Below, in pieces: positions 1-8,689 of a stretch of 64,000 bases of DNA. Every line of letters starts with the position of its first letter. Positions within the stretch are counted from its first letter, which is position 1. The notes under the pieces are model-generated. The model was not told the origin of the DNA. It ran no database searches and was given only the letters and a program-made list of their open reading frames with translations. Both the position numbers and the translations under genes were made by a program. The DNA is taken from assembly GCA_036406675.1 (NCBI GenBank), contig DASXAO010000114.1:1-64000 (forward strand), read 5' to 3'. The stretch comes from SCGC-AG-212-J23 sp036406675 (GTDB taxonomy: Bacteria; Pseudomonadota; Gammaproteobacteria; Burkholderiales; SG8-39).

Positions 1-1115
1 CCCTGGAAGTTGACCGGCTTGCCGGCGCGCACCAGCTTCAGCGCCTCGGCCACGTCGTCGACCTCCTGGCCGGGGCCGTTGCCGACCGCGATGATCTGCT
101 TCGACCAGTCGGCCGCCATCGGGCTCTTCGCCTTTTCCATGGCGAGCGCGGTGATCGCGATCTGGTCGTGGGTGTTCGGCGGGAACAGGAACACGCGGTC
201 CGCGGGGGCGCCCATCAGCTTGAGGAACTTCTTGTAGCCCGGCGCGGCGACGTCGGGCATCGGCTGGAAGTGGCGGATGCCTTCCGCGACCTTGTTGCCG
301 ACCGCCTGCACGAACTTGCCCTCGGCGTCGGCCATGATCGAGAGCGCCACCACCTTGCTCTCGAAGCCGCCGCGGTAGACCTCCTTCATGATCGAGACGA
401 AGTCGGGGAGCAGGCCGAAGCAATACACCGCCTCGGGATTCTTGCCGAAGACGCGCTCGACTTCGGCGCGGTAGGAGGGCTGCTCGGGGTTGTAGATGAG
501 CGAGTCCACCACCTTGCGGCCGTTCGCCTTCATTTGCTCCTCGAACACCTTCTGGATCGGCAGCACGAAGGCGTTCTGCAAGCCCATCACGCCGACCGAC
601 TTGAAGCCGAGCTTGAGCGTGGCGCGGCTGATCACCGTGCCCCAGTCGGTGGCCTTCATCTGGAAGCGCCAGACGTAGCCCTGCGTGTCGCCCTCGGTGA
701 TCGCGTTCGCCGCGCTCGACACCATCAGCACGACCTTGTTCTGCACCGCGATCGGGCGCGACGACATGCCCTCCGGCGTGCCCCAGTAGCCGACGAGCGA
801 CTGCGCCTTGTGCACGTTGATGAACTTGTGCGAGAGGTTCGCCGCCACCGCGGCGCTCGACTCGGAATCCTCGATGTGGAGCTCGAGTTTGCGCCCGCCG
901 AGGATGCCGCCGGCGCCGTTGATTCTCTCGGCGGTGCGCTTGGCGGCCTCGGCCATGTCGGGACCGTAGGCGCCGGCGTTGCCGGTGAGCGGCAGCGCCA
1001 CGCCGATCGGGATCGGCGTGGATTGAGCGTGCGCGAGGTTCAGATAGGGCGCGCCGAGCGTTGCTGCGCCAGCGGCTCCGATGGTTTGAATTAGCTTGCG
1101 TCTTTCACGGTTCAT
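1..1115 (-). CDS. Branched-chain amino-acid-type ABC transporter substrate-binding protein (LivK-like), 3' end outside window
   Basis: Periplasmic receptor of a Liv/HAAT ABC importer. About 371 codons are present and the C-terminus lies beyond the window. The N-terminus has a twin-arginine-like start (NRERRKLIQTIGAAG) and an Ala-rich export signal ending near AHAQ. The mature part begins PIPIGVALPLTGNAGAYGPDM and continues with AERINGAGGILGGRKLEL, typical of type I periplasmic-binding proteins of this family. A strong AGGAGGAGG ribosome site precedes the ATG. It is the last visible gene of a livGFHMK operon, 13 bp after livM. The ligand cannot be read from sequence; the neighbouring Rieske oxygenase suggests an aromatic or other carboxylate rather than leucine. 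This is inference. Confidence 0.88.
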   Translation of the reverse strand, partial: MNRERRKLIQTIGAAGAATLGAPYLNLAHAQSTPIPIGVALPLTGNAGAYGPDMAEAAKRTAERINGAGGILGGRKLELHIEDSESSAAVAANLSHKFINVHKAQSLVGYWGTPEGMSSRPIAVQNKVVLMVSSAANAITEGDTQGYVWRFQMKATDWGTVISRATLKLGFKSVGVMGLQNAFVLPIQKVFEEQMKANGRKVVDSLIYNPEQPSYRAEVERVFGKNPEAVYCFGLLPDFVSIMKEVYRGGFESKVVALSIMADAEGKFVQAVGNKVAEGIRHFQPMPDVAAPGYKKFLKLMGAPADRVFLFPPNTHDQIAITALAMEKAKSPMAADWSKQIIAVGNGPGQEVDDVAEALKLVRAGKPVNFQ

Positions 1116-1128
1116 AGGTCCTCCTCCT

Positions 1129-2034
1129 CTATTTGAAGTCGGCCCGAAGGCGGTACTCGCGGAAAAAGCCCTGCGGGCGATAGACCAGCAGCAGAATCAG
1201 CCCGGCGCCGATGATGATGATGCGGATCGCGGCGAGCTGGTCCGAGTCGAGCGCCGGGATCACGTCCTTGAGGAAGCGCGAGCCCTCGAGCAGCAGCATC
1301 ACCGCGGCGGCGCCGAGGATCGCGCCGCGGTGCGCGCCGCGCCCGCCGGCGATCACCGCCATGAAGGCGTAGGCGATCACGATATTGCTGAACTGCGTCG
1401 GGTCGATGTACTGGTAGTAGAAGCCGTGCAGCGAGCCGGCGAGCCCGATGATGGCGCCGCCGATGGCGAAGATGCGCACCCGCGCCCAGAGCACGTTCTT
1501 GCCGAGGGTCGCCGCGACCACGTCGTCCTCGCGCACGGCCCGCACCAGGCGCCCGAAGGGCGAGCGCGCCAGGCGGTTGAGGAACCACAGCGTGGCGAGG
1601 AGCAGCGCCAGCGCAAGCCCAAGCAGGAAATACTGGTAGTACTCGGGAGCGATCGCCGCGCCGAACGGACGCGGCACGCCGGTGAGGCCGAGCGCGCCCT
1701 TGGTGAGCCAGTCCTCGTTCAGCGCGACGAGCCGCAGCATTTCGCCCACGCCCAGCGTGACGATGGCGAAGTAGTCCTCCTCGGTGACGCGCAGCGTGAT
1801 GAACGCAACCAGCCCGCAGACCGCCGCTACGATCGCCATTGCGCCGAGCGTGGCGACGAAAGTATTGGCGCCGGCCTTGAGCATGAGCAGCGCCGCAGAA
1901 TAGGCGCCCAGCGCATAGAAGCCGGTGAGGCCGAAGTTCACCATCCCGCCGAGGCCCCATTGGAAGTTCAGCGCGAGTGCCAGGATCGCGGAGAAACAGA
2001 TCACGATCCCGATGAGAATCAAAAACGAAATCAT
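1129..2034 (-). CDS. livM: Branched-chain amino-acid-type ABC transporter permease (LivM-like)
   Basis: Inner-membrane permease of a Liv/HAAT ABC importer, 301 aa, normal length for LivM. It is strongly hydrophobic throughout. The family landmarks NFQWGLGGMVNFGLTGFYAL near the N-terminus and VIAGGRGAHRGAILGAA in the C-terminal half, the ATPase-contact loop, are visible. It should pair with LivH to form the channel. It begins 7 bp after the livH stop and ends 13 bp before the receptor gene, so all are probably co-transcribed. Family assignment is firm; substrate is unknown. Confidence 0.92.
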   Translation of the reverse strand: MISFLILIGIVICFSAILALALNFQWGLGGMVNFGLTGFYALGAYSAALLMLKAGANTFVATLGAMAIVAAVCGLVAFITLRVTEEDYFAIVTLGVGEMLRLVALNEDWLTKGALGLTGVPRPFGAAIAPEYYQYFLLGLALALLLATLWFLNRLARSPFGRLVRAVREDDVVAATLGKNVLWARVRIFAIGGAIIGLAGSLHGFYYQYIDPTQFSNIVIAYAFMAVIAGGRGAHRGAILGAAAVMLLLEGSRFLKDVIPALDSDQLAAIRIIIIGAGLILLLVYRPQGFFREYRLRADFK

Positions 2035-2041
2035 CCGGTTT

Positions 2042-2902
2042 CTACTTTCTTATATGGGGCTGCCCGAACAGGCCCTGCGGTCGGAAGACGAGAATCACGG
2101 CGATGGCAACCAGGGGAATGCCGATGCGATAGTTCGGCGCGACGACGAGCGTCGAGAGCTCGCTCACCACGCCGATGACGAGCGCCCCGACGAAGGCGCC
2201 GAGCGGGCTTCCCAGGCCGCCGAGGATCGCCGCGGCGAACACGCTGATGAGGTAATTCGAGCCCATCGGCGGCTCGAGCGCGCGGTCCATGCCGATCAGC
2301 ACGCCGCCGAGCGCAAGCAGGACGCCGGCGAGAAACCAGGTCCAGCGGATCACCCGCGGGCTCTCGATGCCGCGCACCAGCGCGAGCGAGGGATTGTCGG
2401 CGACGGCGCGCATGGCGCGCCCCATCGGCAGGCGCGTGAGGAGCACCCACATCGCGACCATCGCCGCGCTCGATACCGCGATGGTGATCATCTGCTCGTG
2501 GTTCATCCTCACGTCGGCGACGCGGAACGGCCGGGCGAGCTCGATGGCGAAGCTTCGTGCCGTGTTGCCGTAGGCGAAGCGCGCCACGTTCTCGAGGATG
2601 AACCCGAGGCCGAGCGAGGCGACCATCAGCGTGATCGCGCCGCGCTCGCGCAGCGGCCTGAACGTCAGCTGGTCGATACCGATGCACAGCGCGCCCATGC
2701 CGAGCGACGCTGCCACGGTGGCGGCGGCGAGCGGCCAGCCGAGCTGCGCGTTGAGCGCGAATGCGAGGTACGCGGCGACCGTCATCATCGCCCCGACCGC
2801 GAAGTTCGGGAACTTGAGCACGCCGAAGAGCAGCGTCACCGCGAGCGCCGGCAGCGCCATGATCACGCCGGTGACGATGCCGTTAAACGTGGTTTGAAGC
2901 AT
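2042..2902 (-). CDS. livH: Branched-chain amino-acid-type ABC transporter permease (LivH-like)
   Basis: Second inner-membrane permease of the Liv-type importer, 286 aa from the chosen ATG. It starts MLQTTFNGIVTGVIMALPALAVTLLFGV and has the C-terminal contact loop AAILGGLGSPLGAFVGALVIG, both characteristic of LivH. A TTG two codons upstream (position 2908) is an alternative start. The ATG was chosen because the protein then begins like other LivH proteins. The start lies 20 bp inside the end of livF, so translation is probably coupled. Confidence 0.92.
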   Translation of the reverse strand: MLQTTFNGIVTGVIMALPALAVTLLFGVLKFPNFAVGAMMTVAAYLAFALNAQLGWPLAAATVAASLGMGALCIGIDQLTFRPLRERGAITLMVASLGLGFILENVARFAYGNTARSFAIELARPFRVADVRMNHEQMITIAVSSAAMVAMWVLLTRLPMGRAMRAVADNPSLALVRGIESPRVIRWTWFLAGVLLALGGVLIGMDRALEPPMGSNYLISVFAAAILGGLGSPLGAFVGALVIGVVSELSTLVVAPNYRIGIPLVAIAVILVFRPQGLFGQPHIRK

Positions 2903-3614
2903 TTCCAAGGTAGAAACTGTTCAAATCCTTCATGCCCAGGACGTCTTTCGCCGACGCGGAGGCGCGCACCCGGCCGCCGCTCAGCACGATGCAGCTGTGC
3001 GAGATGCGCAGCGCCTCGATGGCGTTCTGCTCGATCATGAGGATGCTCACGCCGCTGCGGTTCACGCGCTCGACCCGCTCGAACACTTCGCGCGTCAGGA
3101 TCGGCGAGAGCCCCGCCGAGGGTTCGTCGAGGATGAGGAGCCTGGGCCGCACCGTGAGGGCGCAGGCGAATGCGAGCATCTGGCGCTGGCCGCCGCTCAG
3201 GTTCCCCGCCGCGATGCGGTAGTGCTTCGGCAGCTCCGGGAAGAGCTCCGCGAGGCTGTCGTCGAGCACGCGCGCGGCTTTGCCGTTCGCGCCCATGAAC
3301 TCGCGCGCGATCTTCAGGTTCTCGAGCACCGTGAGGTTGCGGAACACGTTGTATTCCTGCGGCACGTACGAGATCCCGGCGAGCACGCGCTTGGGAGCGC
3401 CGAGCTCGTTGAGCCGGCGCCCGTCGAGCTCGATCCTGCCGGCGCGCGCCGGCAGCAGGCCGGCGAGCGTCTTGGCGAGCGTCGACTTGCCCGAGCCGTT
3501 CGGTCCGATGACGGTCATGATTTTCTCGGCAGGAAGCTCGAGCTCGATCCCCTTGAGGATGTCGCCGGCGCCGTACCCCGCGTGCAGCCCGCTGACTTTG
3601 AGGACGGAAGTCAT
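2883..3614 (-). CDS. livF: Branched-chain amino-acid-type ABC transporter ATPase (LivF-like)
   Basis: One of the two ATPases of the Liv-type importer, 243 aa. Walker A GPNGSGKST is at residues 37-45, the ABC signature LSGGQ at 139-143, and Walker B LLILDEP near 160-165. The short length and the DEPSAGLSP motif fit LivF rather than LivG. Its ATG overlaps the livG stop in an ATGA arrangement, and its 3' end overlaps the livH start. An in-frame extension upstream runs antisense-like through livG and was rejected because it is Arg/Ala-rich and non-homologous. Confidence 0.92.
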   Translation of the reverse strand: MTSVLKVSGLHAGYGAGDILKGIELELPAEKIMTVIGPNGSGKSTLAKTLAGLLPARAGRIELDGRRLNELGAPKRVLAGISYVPQEYNVFRNLTVLENLKIAREFMGANGKAARVLDDSLAELFPELPKHYRIAAGNLSGGQRQMLAFACALTVRPRLLILDEPSAGLSPILTREVFERVERVNRSGVSILMIEQNAIEALRISHSCIVLSGGRVRASASAKDVLGMKDLNSFYLGNASNHV

Positions 3615-4366
3615 GCGGCCTTCCCAAGGTACGCGTTCATGACCTCGCCGTTGCTCGCCACCTCGCCGAAGCTGCCGCGCATCAGCGTGCGGCCCTCGGC
3701 GAGGACGAAGATCGGCGCGCAGAGGCGCGCGATCACGTCCATGTCGTGCTCGATGATCGCGAAGGTGAGGCCCTCGCCGCGCAGCTTGAGGATGGTGCGC
3801 GCGAGCGCCTCGGTCATGGCGGGGCTCACCCCCGCCGTGGGCTCGTCGAGCAGGATGATCTTGGGCTCGAGCATCAGCGCGCGCGAGATCTCGAGCAGCT
3901 TCTTCTGCCCGCCGGAAAGGTGCTTCGCCGGCTCGTTCGCGAGCGGCCACAGGCCGACCTCATCGAGCAGCGCGCGCGCCTTGGCCGCTGCGGCGTGTTC
4001 TTCTGTCTGTATCTTCCTTGGGGTCAACAACACCCGCCATACCGACTCGCCCGACTGGCGCGGGCGCGCGAGCAGCATGTTCTCGAGCACGGTGAGCTCG
4101 CCGAGCTCGCGCGACATCTGGAAGGTGCGTACCAGCCCGATGCGGGCGCGCTCGTCGGCGCGCAGACCGAGGATGCTGCGTCCTTCGAAGGCCACGTCGC
4201 CCGATTCGGGCGCGAGCAGCCCGCCGAGCACGTTGAACAGCGTCGATTTGCCGGCGCCGTTGGGGCCGATGATGCCGGTGATGCTGCCGCGCGCGATCTC
4301 GAGCGAGCAGCCGGCGAGCGCGCGGAAGCCGCCGAAGGATTTCACCACCCGGCTCGCTTGAAGCAT
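3611..4366 (-). CDS. livG: Branched-chain amino-acid-type ABC transporter ATPase (LivG-like)
   Basis: Second ATPase of the Liv-type importer, 251 aa. Walker A GPNGAGKST is at residues 34-42, LSGGQ at 150-154 and Walker B ILLDEP at 171-176, followed by TAGVSP. The larger insert between Walker A and the signature is typical of LivG. The start is the ATG giving MLQASRVVKSFGGFRAL; codons further upstream are low-complexity Arg-rich and lie in the oxygenase gene spacer. The gene begins 13 bp after the Rieske oxygenase stop, indicating one transcription unit. Confidence 0.92.
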   Translation of the reverse strand: MLQASRVVKSFGGFRALAGCSLEIARGSITGIIGPNGAGKSTLFNVLGGLLAPESGDVAFEGRSILGLRADERARIGLVRTFQMSRELGELTVLENMLLARPRQSGESVWRVLLTPRKIQTEEHAAAAKARALLDEVGLWPLANEPAKHLSGGQKKLLEISRALMLEPKIILLDEPTAGVSPAMTEALARTILKLRGEGLTFAIIEHDMDVIARLCAPIFVLAEGRTLMRGSFGEVASNGEVMNAYLGKAA

Positions 4367-4379
4367 GGGCCGCCTTTTT

Positions 4380-5447
4380 CTACGCCGCCTTGTGCACCGC
4401 GACCGCAACGGCCTGGCCACGGTTGCCGCGCTCCATCTCCTCGAGGATCTTCCTGCAGCGCAGCAGCGCCTTGTCGGAGCGCAGGTAGACCTCGTGGTAG
4501 CCGTCTTCCGGATACTCGAAGTTCTTCTGCTGCAGCTCGAGCGCCCAGCGGTCTTCCTCCATCACCGTGGGGAAGTTTGCGGCGATGTCCTGCGTGAGCT
4601 TCTTCGAGTGGGTGCTGACCCACAAGCGCCACGTGTGATTCGTGCCATCGATCGGCGTGTGCGCGTGATGGATGACGTAGCCGCGCTCCTCGGAGGCGAC
4701 CCCCAGCTTCCCGGGGGGCGCGCAGCGCAGCTCCACGCGCGTGAGGCCCGGTCCCATCATGTGGTGCGTGTGCCAGCGGTCGACCACCGGAAAGCCGAAC
4801 CAGTCGGCCATGAATGGCGGCTGGGCATAGTTCTGGGCCCGGCGGATCGTCTTCACCGTCTGCACTCCGTTCAGCGTCTCCTCCACCAGCTCGAACGGAA
4901 TCTTGCTCTGCTCGATGTCGCCGATGTTGCCGTCGTGCAGCGGGTAGAAGTGCGTAATGTCCAGCAGGTTCTCGATCATGAGCAGGTAGTTCGCCGGCAC
5001 GTGGACCGGGTCGAACATGTGCGTGTGCCACCCGGCGCCATAGAGCTCCGGGGTCGGCACCGGCACCGCGGTCGAGCTCTTCGCCGGGTCGCCGAGCCAC
5101 ACCCACGCGAGGCCGTCCTGCTCGACCAGCGGAAACGGACGCAGCTTGGCGCGCGTGGGGATCGGCAGGTCGAGCTGCGAGGGGATGCGCACGCAGTTGC
5201 CCGTGCCGTCGTAGCAGAAGCCGTGGTAGGGGCACTCGAGCACGCCGTCCGCGAGCACGCGCCCTTCCGAGAGCGGCATGCGCTTGTGCACGCAGCGGTC
5301 GTCGAAGGCCGTGAGCTTGCCTTCGGCGGTGCGCCACAGGAGCACCGGACGGTTACACAGGCGCAGCCCCTTGGGCTCGTTCACGGGGAAATCCTGCGAG
5401 CGTCCGGCGACGTACCAGGCGTTCTCAACGAAGGTGTTGATCGGCAT
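4380..5447 (-). CDS. Rieske [2Fe-2S] aromatic ring-hydroxylating or O-demethylating oxygenase, alpha subunit (VanA-like)
   Basis: Terminal oxygenase component, 355 aa, the length of single-component VanA-type enzymes. The Rieske cluster ligands are C52-x-H54 and C72-x2-H75 (CVHKRMPL...CPYHGF). The mononuclear iron site D163-x2-H166-x4-H171 (ENLLDITHFYPLH) follows. Such enzymes monooxygenate or demethylate aromatic carboxylates with electrons from a reductase; no reductase gene is visible in the window. It sits between a Bug receptor gene (15 bp upstream) and livG (13 bp downstream). That suggests the imported compound is its substrate, which is inference. Confidence 0.9.
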   Translation of the reverse strand: MPINTFVENAWYVAGRSQDFPVNEPKGLRLCNRPVLLWRTAEGKLTAFDDRCVHKRMPLSEGRVLADGVLECPYHGFCYDGTGNCVRIPSQLDLPIPTRAKLRPFPLVEQDGLAWVWLGDPAKSSTAVPVPTPELYGAGWHTHMFDPVHVPANYLLMIENLLDITHFYPLHDGNIGDIEQSKIPFELVEETLNGVQTVKTIRRAQNYAQPPFMADWFGFPVVDRWHTHHMMGPGLTRVELRCAPPGKLGVASEERGYVIHHAHTPIDGTNHTWRLWVSTHSKKLTQDIAANFPTVMEEDRWALELQQKNFEYPEDGYHEVYLRSDKALLRCRKILEEMERGNRGQAVAVAVHKAA

Positions 5448-5462
5448 CGAGCGACTCCTTTC

Positions 5463-6413
5463 CTATTCCAAAGGGATGCGGGCCTGGGCCACGAGCTTCT
5501 TCCACAGGGCGAGATCGTCGCGGTTGATCACGAAGAGCTGCTCGGGAGTCGAGCCCTCGGCCGCATAGCCGTAGCTCTGCAGCTTCTCGAGCACCTCGGG
5601 GCGCTTGAGCGCCGCGTTCACTTCCTTGTTCAGCCGCTCGACGATCGGACGCGGGAGCTTCGGCGGACCGAACACGCCGGCCCACTGGCGCACGGTGACC
5701 TGCGGTACGCCCGCTTCGGCGATCGTCGGGACGTCGGGCGCGAGCGGGCTTCTCTTTTCGAGCAGCACCGCGAGCGGGCGGAGCCTGCCTTCCTTGGCGT
5801 TCGAGAGCGCCGACAGCGTGCTGAGGAAGGACGACTGCACGCGGCCGGCGAGGAGGTCGGGATTGAGCGGCCCTTCACCCTTGTAGGGCACGTGCAGCAT
5901 CTCGATCCCGGTGGCGCTCATGAGCTGAACGTTGTAGAGGATCGAGAGCGCGTTGCCGGTGCCGTAGGCGAGCTTGCCGGGATTGGCGCGCGCATAGTCG
6001 ACGAACTCCTTCAGCGTCTTGGCCGGAACCGAGGGATGCGCGTACAGGATGACCGTCGCGCGGCCGACGAGCGAGATCGGGGTGAAGTCCTTGAGCGGAT
6101 CGTAGGGCGGACTCTTCCGCAGCGCGACGGGCCCGGTCATCGCGCTGTTCGAGGCGAACATGATGGTGTAGCCGTCGGGCGCGATGCGCGTCATCTGCTC
6201 GGCCGCGAGCGCGCTGTCGGCGCCGGGCCGGTTGTCGACGATCACCGGCTGGCCGATCTGCTCGGAGAGCGCCTGGCCGATGATGCGTGTGGTGGGATCA
6301 GCCGAGCCGCCGGGCGGGAAGCCGACGATGAAGCGGATGGGCTTCGCCGGGTACTGCGCGAATGCGGCGCCGGAGATGGCGGCGAGCGCGAGCGCCAACA
6401 GGATGCGGTGCAT
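5463..6413 (-). CDS. Bug family (TctC-like) tripartite tricarboxylate transporter receptor
   Basis: Periplasmic solute receptor, 316 aa, with a clear signal peptide (MHRILLALALAAISGAAFAQ). Family landmarks are YPAKPIRFIVGFPPGGSAD, the VIVDNRPGA segment and APDGYTIMFA, all standard in the large betaproteobacterial Bug family. No TctA or TctB membrane genes are adjacent, so it is an orphan receptor, as is common for Bug proteins. It has a good GAGGAGGAGC ribosome site. The AT-rich 50 bp upstream, just after the palindromic repeat, may hold the promoter of this receptor-oxygenase-liv operon. Confidence 0.92.
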   Translation of the reverse strand: MHRILLALALAAISGAAFAQYPAKPIRFIVGFPPGGSADPTTRIIGQALSEQIGQPVIVDNRPGADSALAAEQMTRIAPDGYTIMFASNSAMTGPVALRKSPPYDPLKDFTPISLVGRATVILYAHPSVPAKTLKEFVDYARANPGKLAYGTGNALSILYNVQLMSATGIEMLHVPYKGEGPLNPDLLAGRVQSSFLSTLSALSNAKEGRLRPLAVLLEKRSPLAPDVPTIAEAGVPQVTVRQWAGVFGPPKLPRPIVERLNKEVNAALKRPEVLEKLQSYGYAAEGSTPEQLFVINRDDLALWKKLVAQARIPLE

Positions 6414-6463
6414 CGGAGCTCCTCCTCAGCGCAGCATATAAGAAAAACAGATAAATCGAAAAG

Positions 6464-6484
6464 AATCGGGGTCAGACCCCGATT
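6464..6484. repeat. Palindromic element 1 (GGGGTC-A-GACCCC core)
   Basis: Perfect inverted repeat with 10-bp arms (AATCGGGGTC / GACCCCGATT) around one central base. It lies 8 bp beyond the stop of the downstream ICL/PEPM-like gene and before the Bug receptor gene, both on minus. It belongs to a family of eight such elements in the window. Its GC stem with flanking A/T could terminate the ICL transcript, leaving the Bug operon with its own promoter; that is inference. Confidence 0.75.
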
Positions 6485-6492
6485 TGGGCTCG

Positions 6493-7269
6493 TTAGCCGT
6501 AGCCGAGAAACTTCTCCAGCGCCGCCTGGCCGCCGGGGCGCTTGCCCCACTTGAATTCCTCAAGACTGGCGTGAAGGGCGTGGTACTGCACCAGGGTCGA
6601 AAACGCATAGTAAAGGACGATCGCGGCGCCGCGATGCTCCTCGAGCGAGCGCTCCGGCATGTCGATGATCATCGCCGGCCGGTCGATGCGCCGGCGCACC
6701 TCGGCGAGCTCGGCCGGACCGACCGCGGTGGGGAAGACCATGTCGGCGCCGGCCTCGGCGTAGAGGGCCAGCCGCGCGATGCAGTCCTCCAGGTCGCGCG
6801 CTACCCAGAAAGCGTCGGAGCGCGCGACGATCATGAATTCCGGATTCCTGCGGGCGGCAACGGCGGCGGAAATGCGCTCTGCGGTCGCCTTCATGGGGTG
6901 CAGCGTCTGCGGGGCGCCCGTGTGCTTGCCCGCGCCCGTATGGTCCTCGATGTGGATCGCGGCTACGCCGGCGCCCTCGAAGGCCTGCACCGTTCGCCAG
7001 ATCTCGCCGGCCTCATGGAAGCCACCTTCGGCATCGGCGATCACCGGCAGCTTCACCGCCTGCGCAATGGTGCGCGCCTGCGCGACGAGCGCCTCGAGCG
7101 AAAGGAGCCCCGTATCGGGGATGCCGAAGCGGCTCGCGGCGGTGGCGTAGCTGCCGATGTAGACGCAGCCGAAGCCGTGCGCCTCGATCAGCTTCGCGCT
7201 CAGAGCGTCGGTGGCGCCGGGTGCGACGAGCATTTTTCCCGAAGCCACGAGCTCGCGCAGCGAAGTCAT
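6493..7269 (-). CDS. Isocitrate lyase / PEP mutase superfamily protein
   Basis: TIM-barrel enzyme of the ICL/PEPM superfamily, 258 aa. Visible are APGATDALSAKLIEAHGF, the metal-site region PVIADAEGGF and AAIHIEDHTG. Lyases of this family carry a catalytic Cys in a KKCGH-like loop. Here the corresponding loop reads EDHTGAGKHTG with no Cys, so lyase activity on isocitrate or methylisocitrate is unlikely, and a phosphonopyruvate/oxaloacetate-hydrolase-like activity is more plausible. It is divergent from the M20 gene with almost no spacer. The exact reaction is unknown. Confidence 0.82.
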   Translation of the reverse strand: MTSLRELVASGKMLVAPGATDALSAKLIEAHGFGCVYIGSYATAASRFGIPDTGLLSLEALVAQARTIAQAVKLPVIADAEGGFHEAGEIWRTVQAFEGAGVAAIHIEDHTGAGKHTGAPQTLHPMKATAERISAAVAARRNPEFMIVARSDAFWVARDLEDCIARLALYAEAGADMVFPTAVGPAELAEVRRRIDRPAMIIDMPERSLEEHRGAAIVLYYAFSTLVQYHALHASLEEFKWGKRPGGQAALEKFLGYG

Positions 7270-7284
7270 GGCGGCGAATCCTAC

Positions 7285-7290
7285 TAGAAT
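7285..7290 (+). promoter_or_regulatory. Putative -10 hexamer (TAGAAT) of the M20 peptidase gene
   Basis: TAGAAT, one mismatch to TATAAT, ends 7 nt before the GTG start, so transcription would begin at or next to the start codon. It lies in the short gap between divergent genes. No clear -35 was identified. Confidence 0.4.
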
Positions 7291-7297
7291 AAAAACC

Positions 7298-8689
7298 GTG
7301 ACCGCGATCTCGAAATTCTGGGACGACGCCGTCGTCCCGACTCTCGTCGACTACATCCGCATTCCCGCCAAGTCGCCCCATTTCGACCACGAATGGGCGC
7401 GGCACGGCCACATCGACGCCGCCGTGAAGCTCGCCGCCGATTGGTGCACGCGCCACGCGGTGGCCGGGATGAAGCTCGAGGTTGTCCGCCTGGAAGGGCG
7501 TACGCCGGTGCTTTTTGTGGAAATTCCCGGCTCGAAGGGCAATGTGCTGATCTACGGGCACCTCGACAAGCAGCCCGAGATGACCGGCTGGCGCGAGGGC
7601 CTAGGACCGTGGACGCCGGTGATCGAGGGCGGCAAGCTCTACGGACGCGGCGGAGCCGATGACGGCTACGCGGTGTTCTGCGCGCTTGCCGCGCTGCGGG
7701 CGCTGCAGCAGGAGAAACGCGCCCACGCGCGCGTGGCGATCCTCATCGAATGCTGCGAGGAGAGCGGCAGCTACGACCTCCCGGCCTACCTGGAAGCGCT
7801 TGCGCCGCGCATCGGCACGCCGGACCTGGTCGTGGGACTCGACTCGGGCTGCGGCAACTACGATCAGCTCTGGGGCACGACCTCGCTGCGGGGGCTCGTC
7901 AACGGGGTGCTGAGCGTCGAGGTGCTCACGGAAGGGGTGCACTCCGGCGACGCGAGCGGCGTGGTGGCCGAAGGGGCGCGCGTCGCGCGCCAGCTCCTGG
8001 AGCGTATCGACGATGCCGCAACCGGCGTGGTGAAGCCGGCCGCGTTCCACGCGCAGATTCCGTTGGAGCGAAGCGAGCAGGCGAAACGCGCGGCCGAGGT
8101 CCTCGGCGAAGAGATCTGGCGCAGGTTCCCTTTCGTGAAGGGCATGCAGCCGATGACCTCGGATCTCTCCGACCTGGTGCTCAATCGCACCTGGCGGCCG
8201 ATGCTCGCCGTCACCGGCGCCGAGGGCCTGCCCGCGCCGGCCAATGCCGGCAACGTGCTGCGGCCGAAGACGGCGCTCGTGCTTTCCCTGCGGCTGCCGC
8301 CGACCGTCAAGGCCGACAGCGCCGCGCGGCAGCTCCAGGCGATCCTCGAAGCCGACCCGCCGTACGGCGCGCGCGTGAAGTTCGACTACGGCCAGGCCGC
8401 AACCGGCTGGCACGCGCCGCCGACCGCGCCGTGGCTCGCCGCCGCGGTCGACACCACCTCGATCAAGAACTTTGGCAAGAGCGCGATGTGGATGGGCGAG
8501 GGCGGCACCATCCCGTTCATGGCGATGCTCGGCGCGCGCTTTCCGAGCGCCCAGTTCCTGATCACCGGCGTCCTCGGCCCTCAGGCGAACGCCCACGGCC
8601 CCAACGAGTTCCTGCACATCGAGTACGCCAAGCGGTTGACGGCGTGCGTGGCCGACGTGCTCGCCGCCCACGCGGCGCAGGAAAAATAG
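7298..8689 (+). CDS. M20 family metallopeptidase
   Basis: Zinc-dependent exopeptidase or deacylase of the M20/ArgE/DapE/CPG2 group, 463 aa from the chosen GTG. Likely metal ligands are the His in IYGHLDKQPE, the Asp in GRGGADDGYAV, the Glu pair in ECCEESGSYD and the Asp in VVGLDSGCG. A dimerisation (lid) domain follows the EESG region. An ATG at 7268 would add 10 residues but overlaps the start of the divergent gene and the -10-like sequence, so the GTG is preferred. Its TAG stop lies inside palindromic element 2. Substrate is unknown. Confidence 0.88.
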   Translation: MTAISKFWDDAVVPTLVDYIRIPAKSPHFDHEWARHGHIDAAVKLAADWCTRHAVAGMKLEVVRLEGRTPVLFVEIPGSKGNVLIYGHLDKQPEMTGWREGLGPWTPVIEGGKLYGRGGADDGYAVFCALAALRALQQEKRAHARVAILIECCEESGSYDLPAYLEALAPRIGTPDLVVGLDSGCGNYDQLWGTTSLRGLVNGVLSVEVLTEGVHSGDASGVVAEGARVARQLLERIDDAATGVVKPAAFHAQIPLERSEQAKRAAEVLGEEIWRRFPFVKGMQPMTSDLSDLVLNRTWRPMLAVTGAEGLPAPANAGNVLRPKTALVLSLRLPPTVKADSAARQLQAILEADPPYGARVKFDYGQAATGWHAPPTAPWLAAAVDTTSIKNFGKSAMWMGEGGTIPFMAMLGARFPSAQFLITGVLGPQANAHGPNEFLHIEYAKRLTACVADVLAAHAAQEK

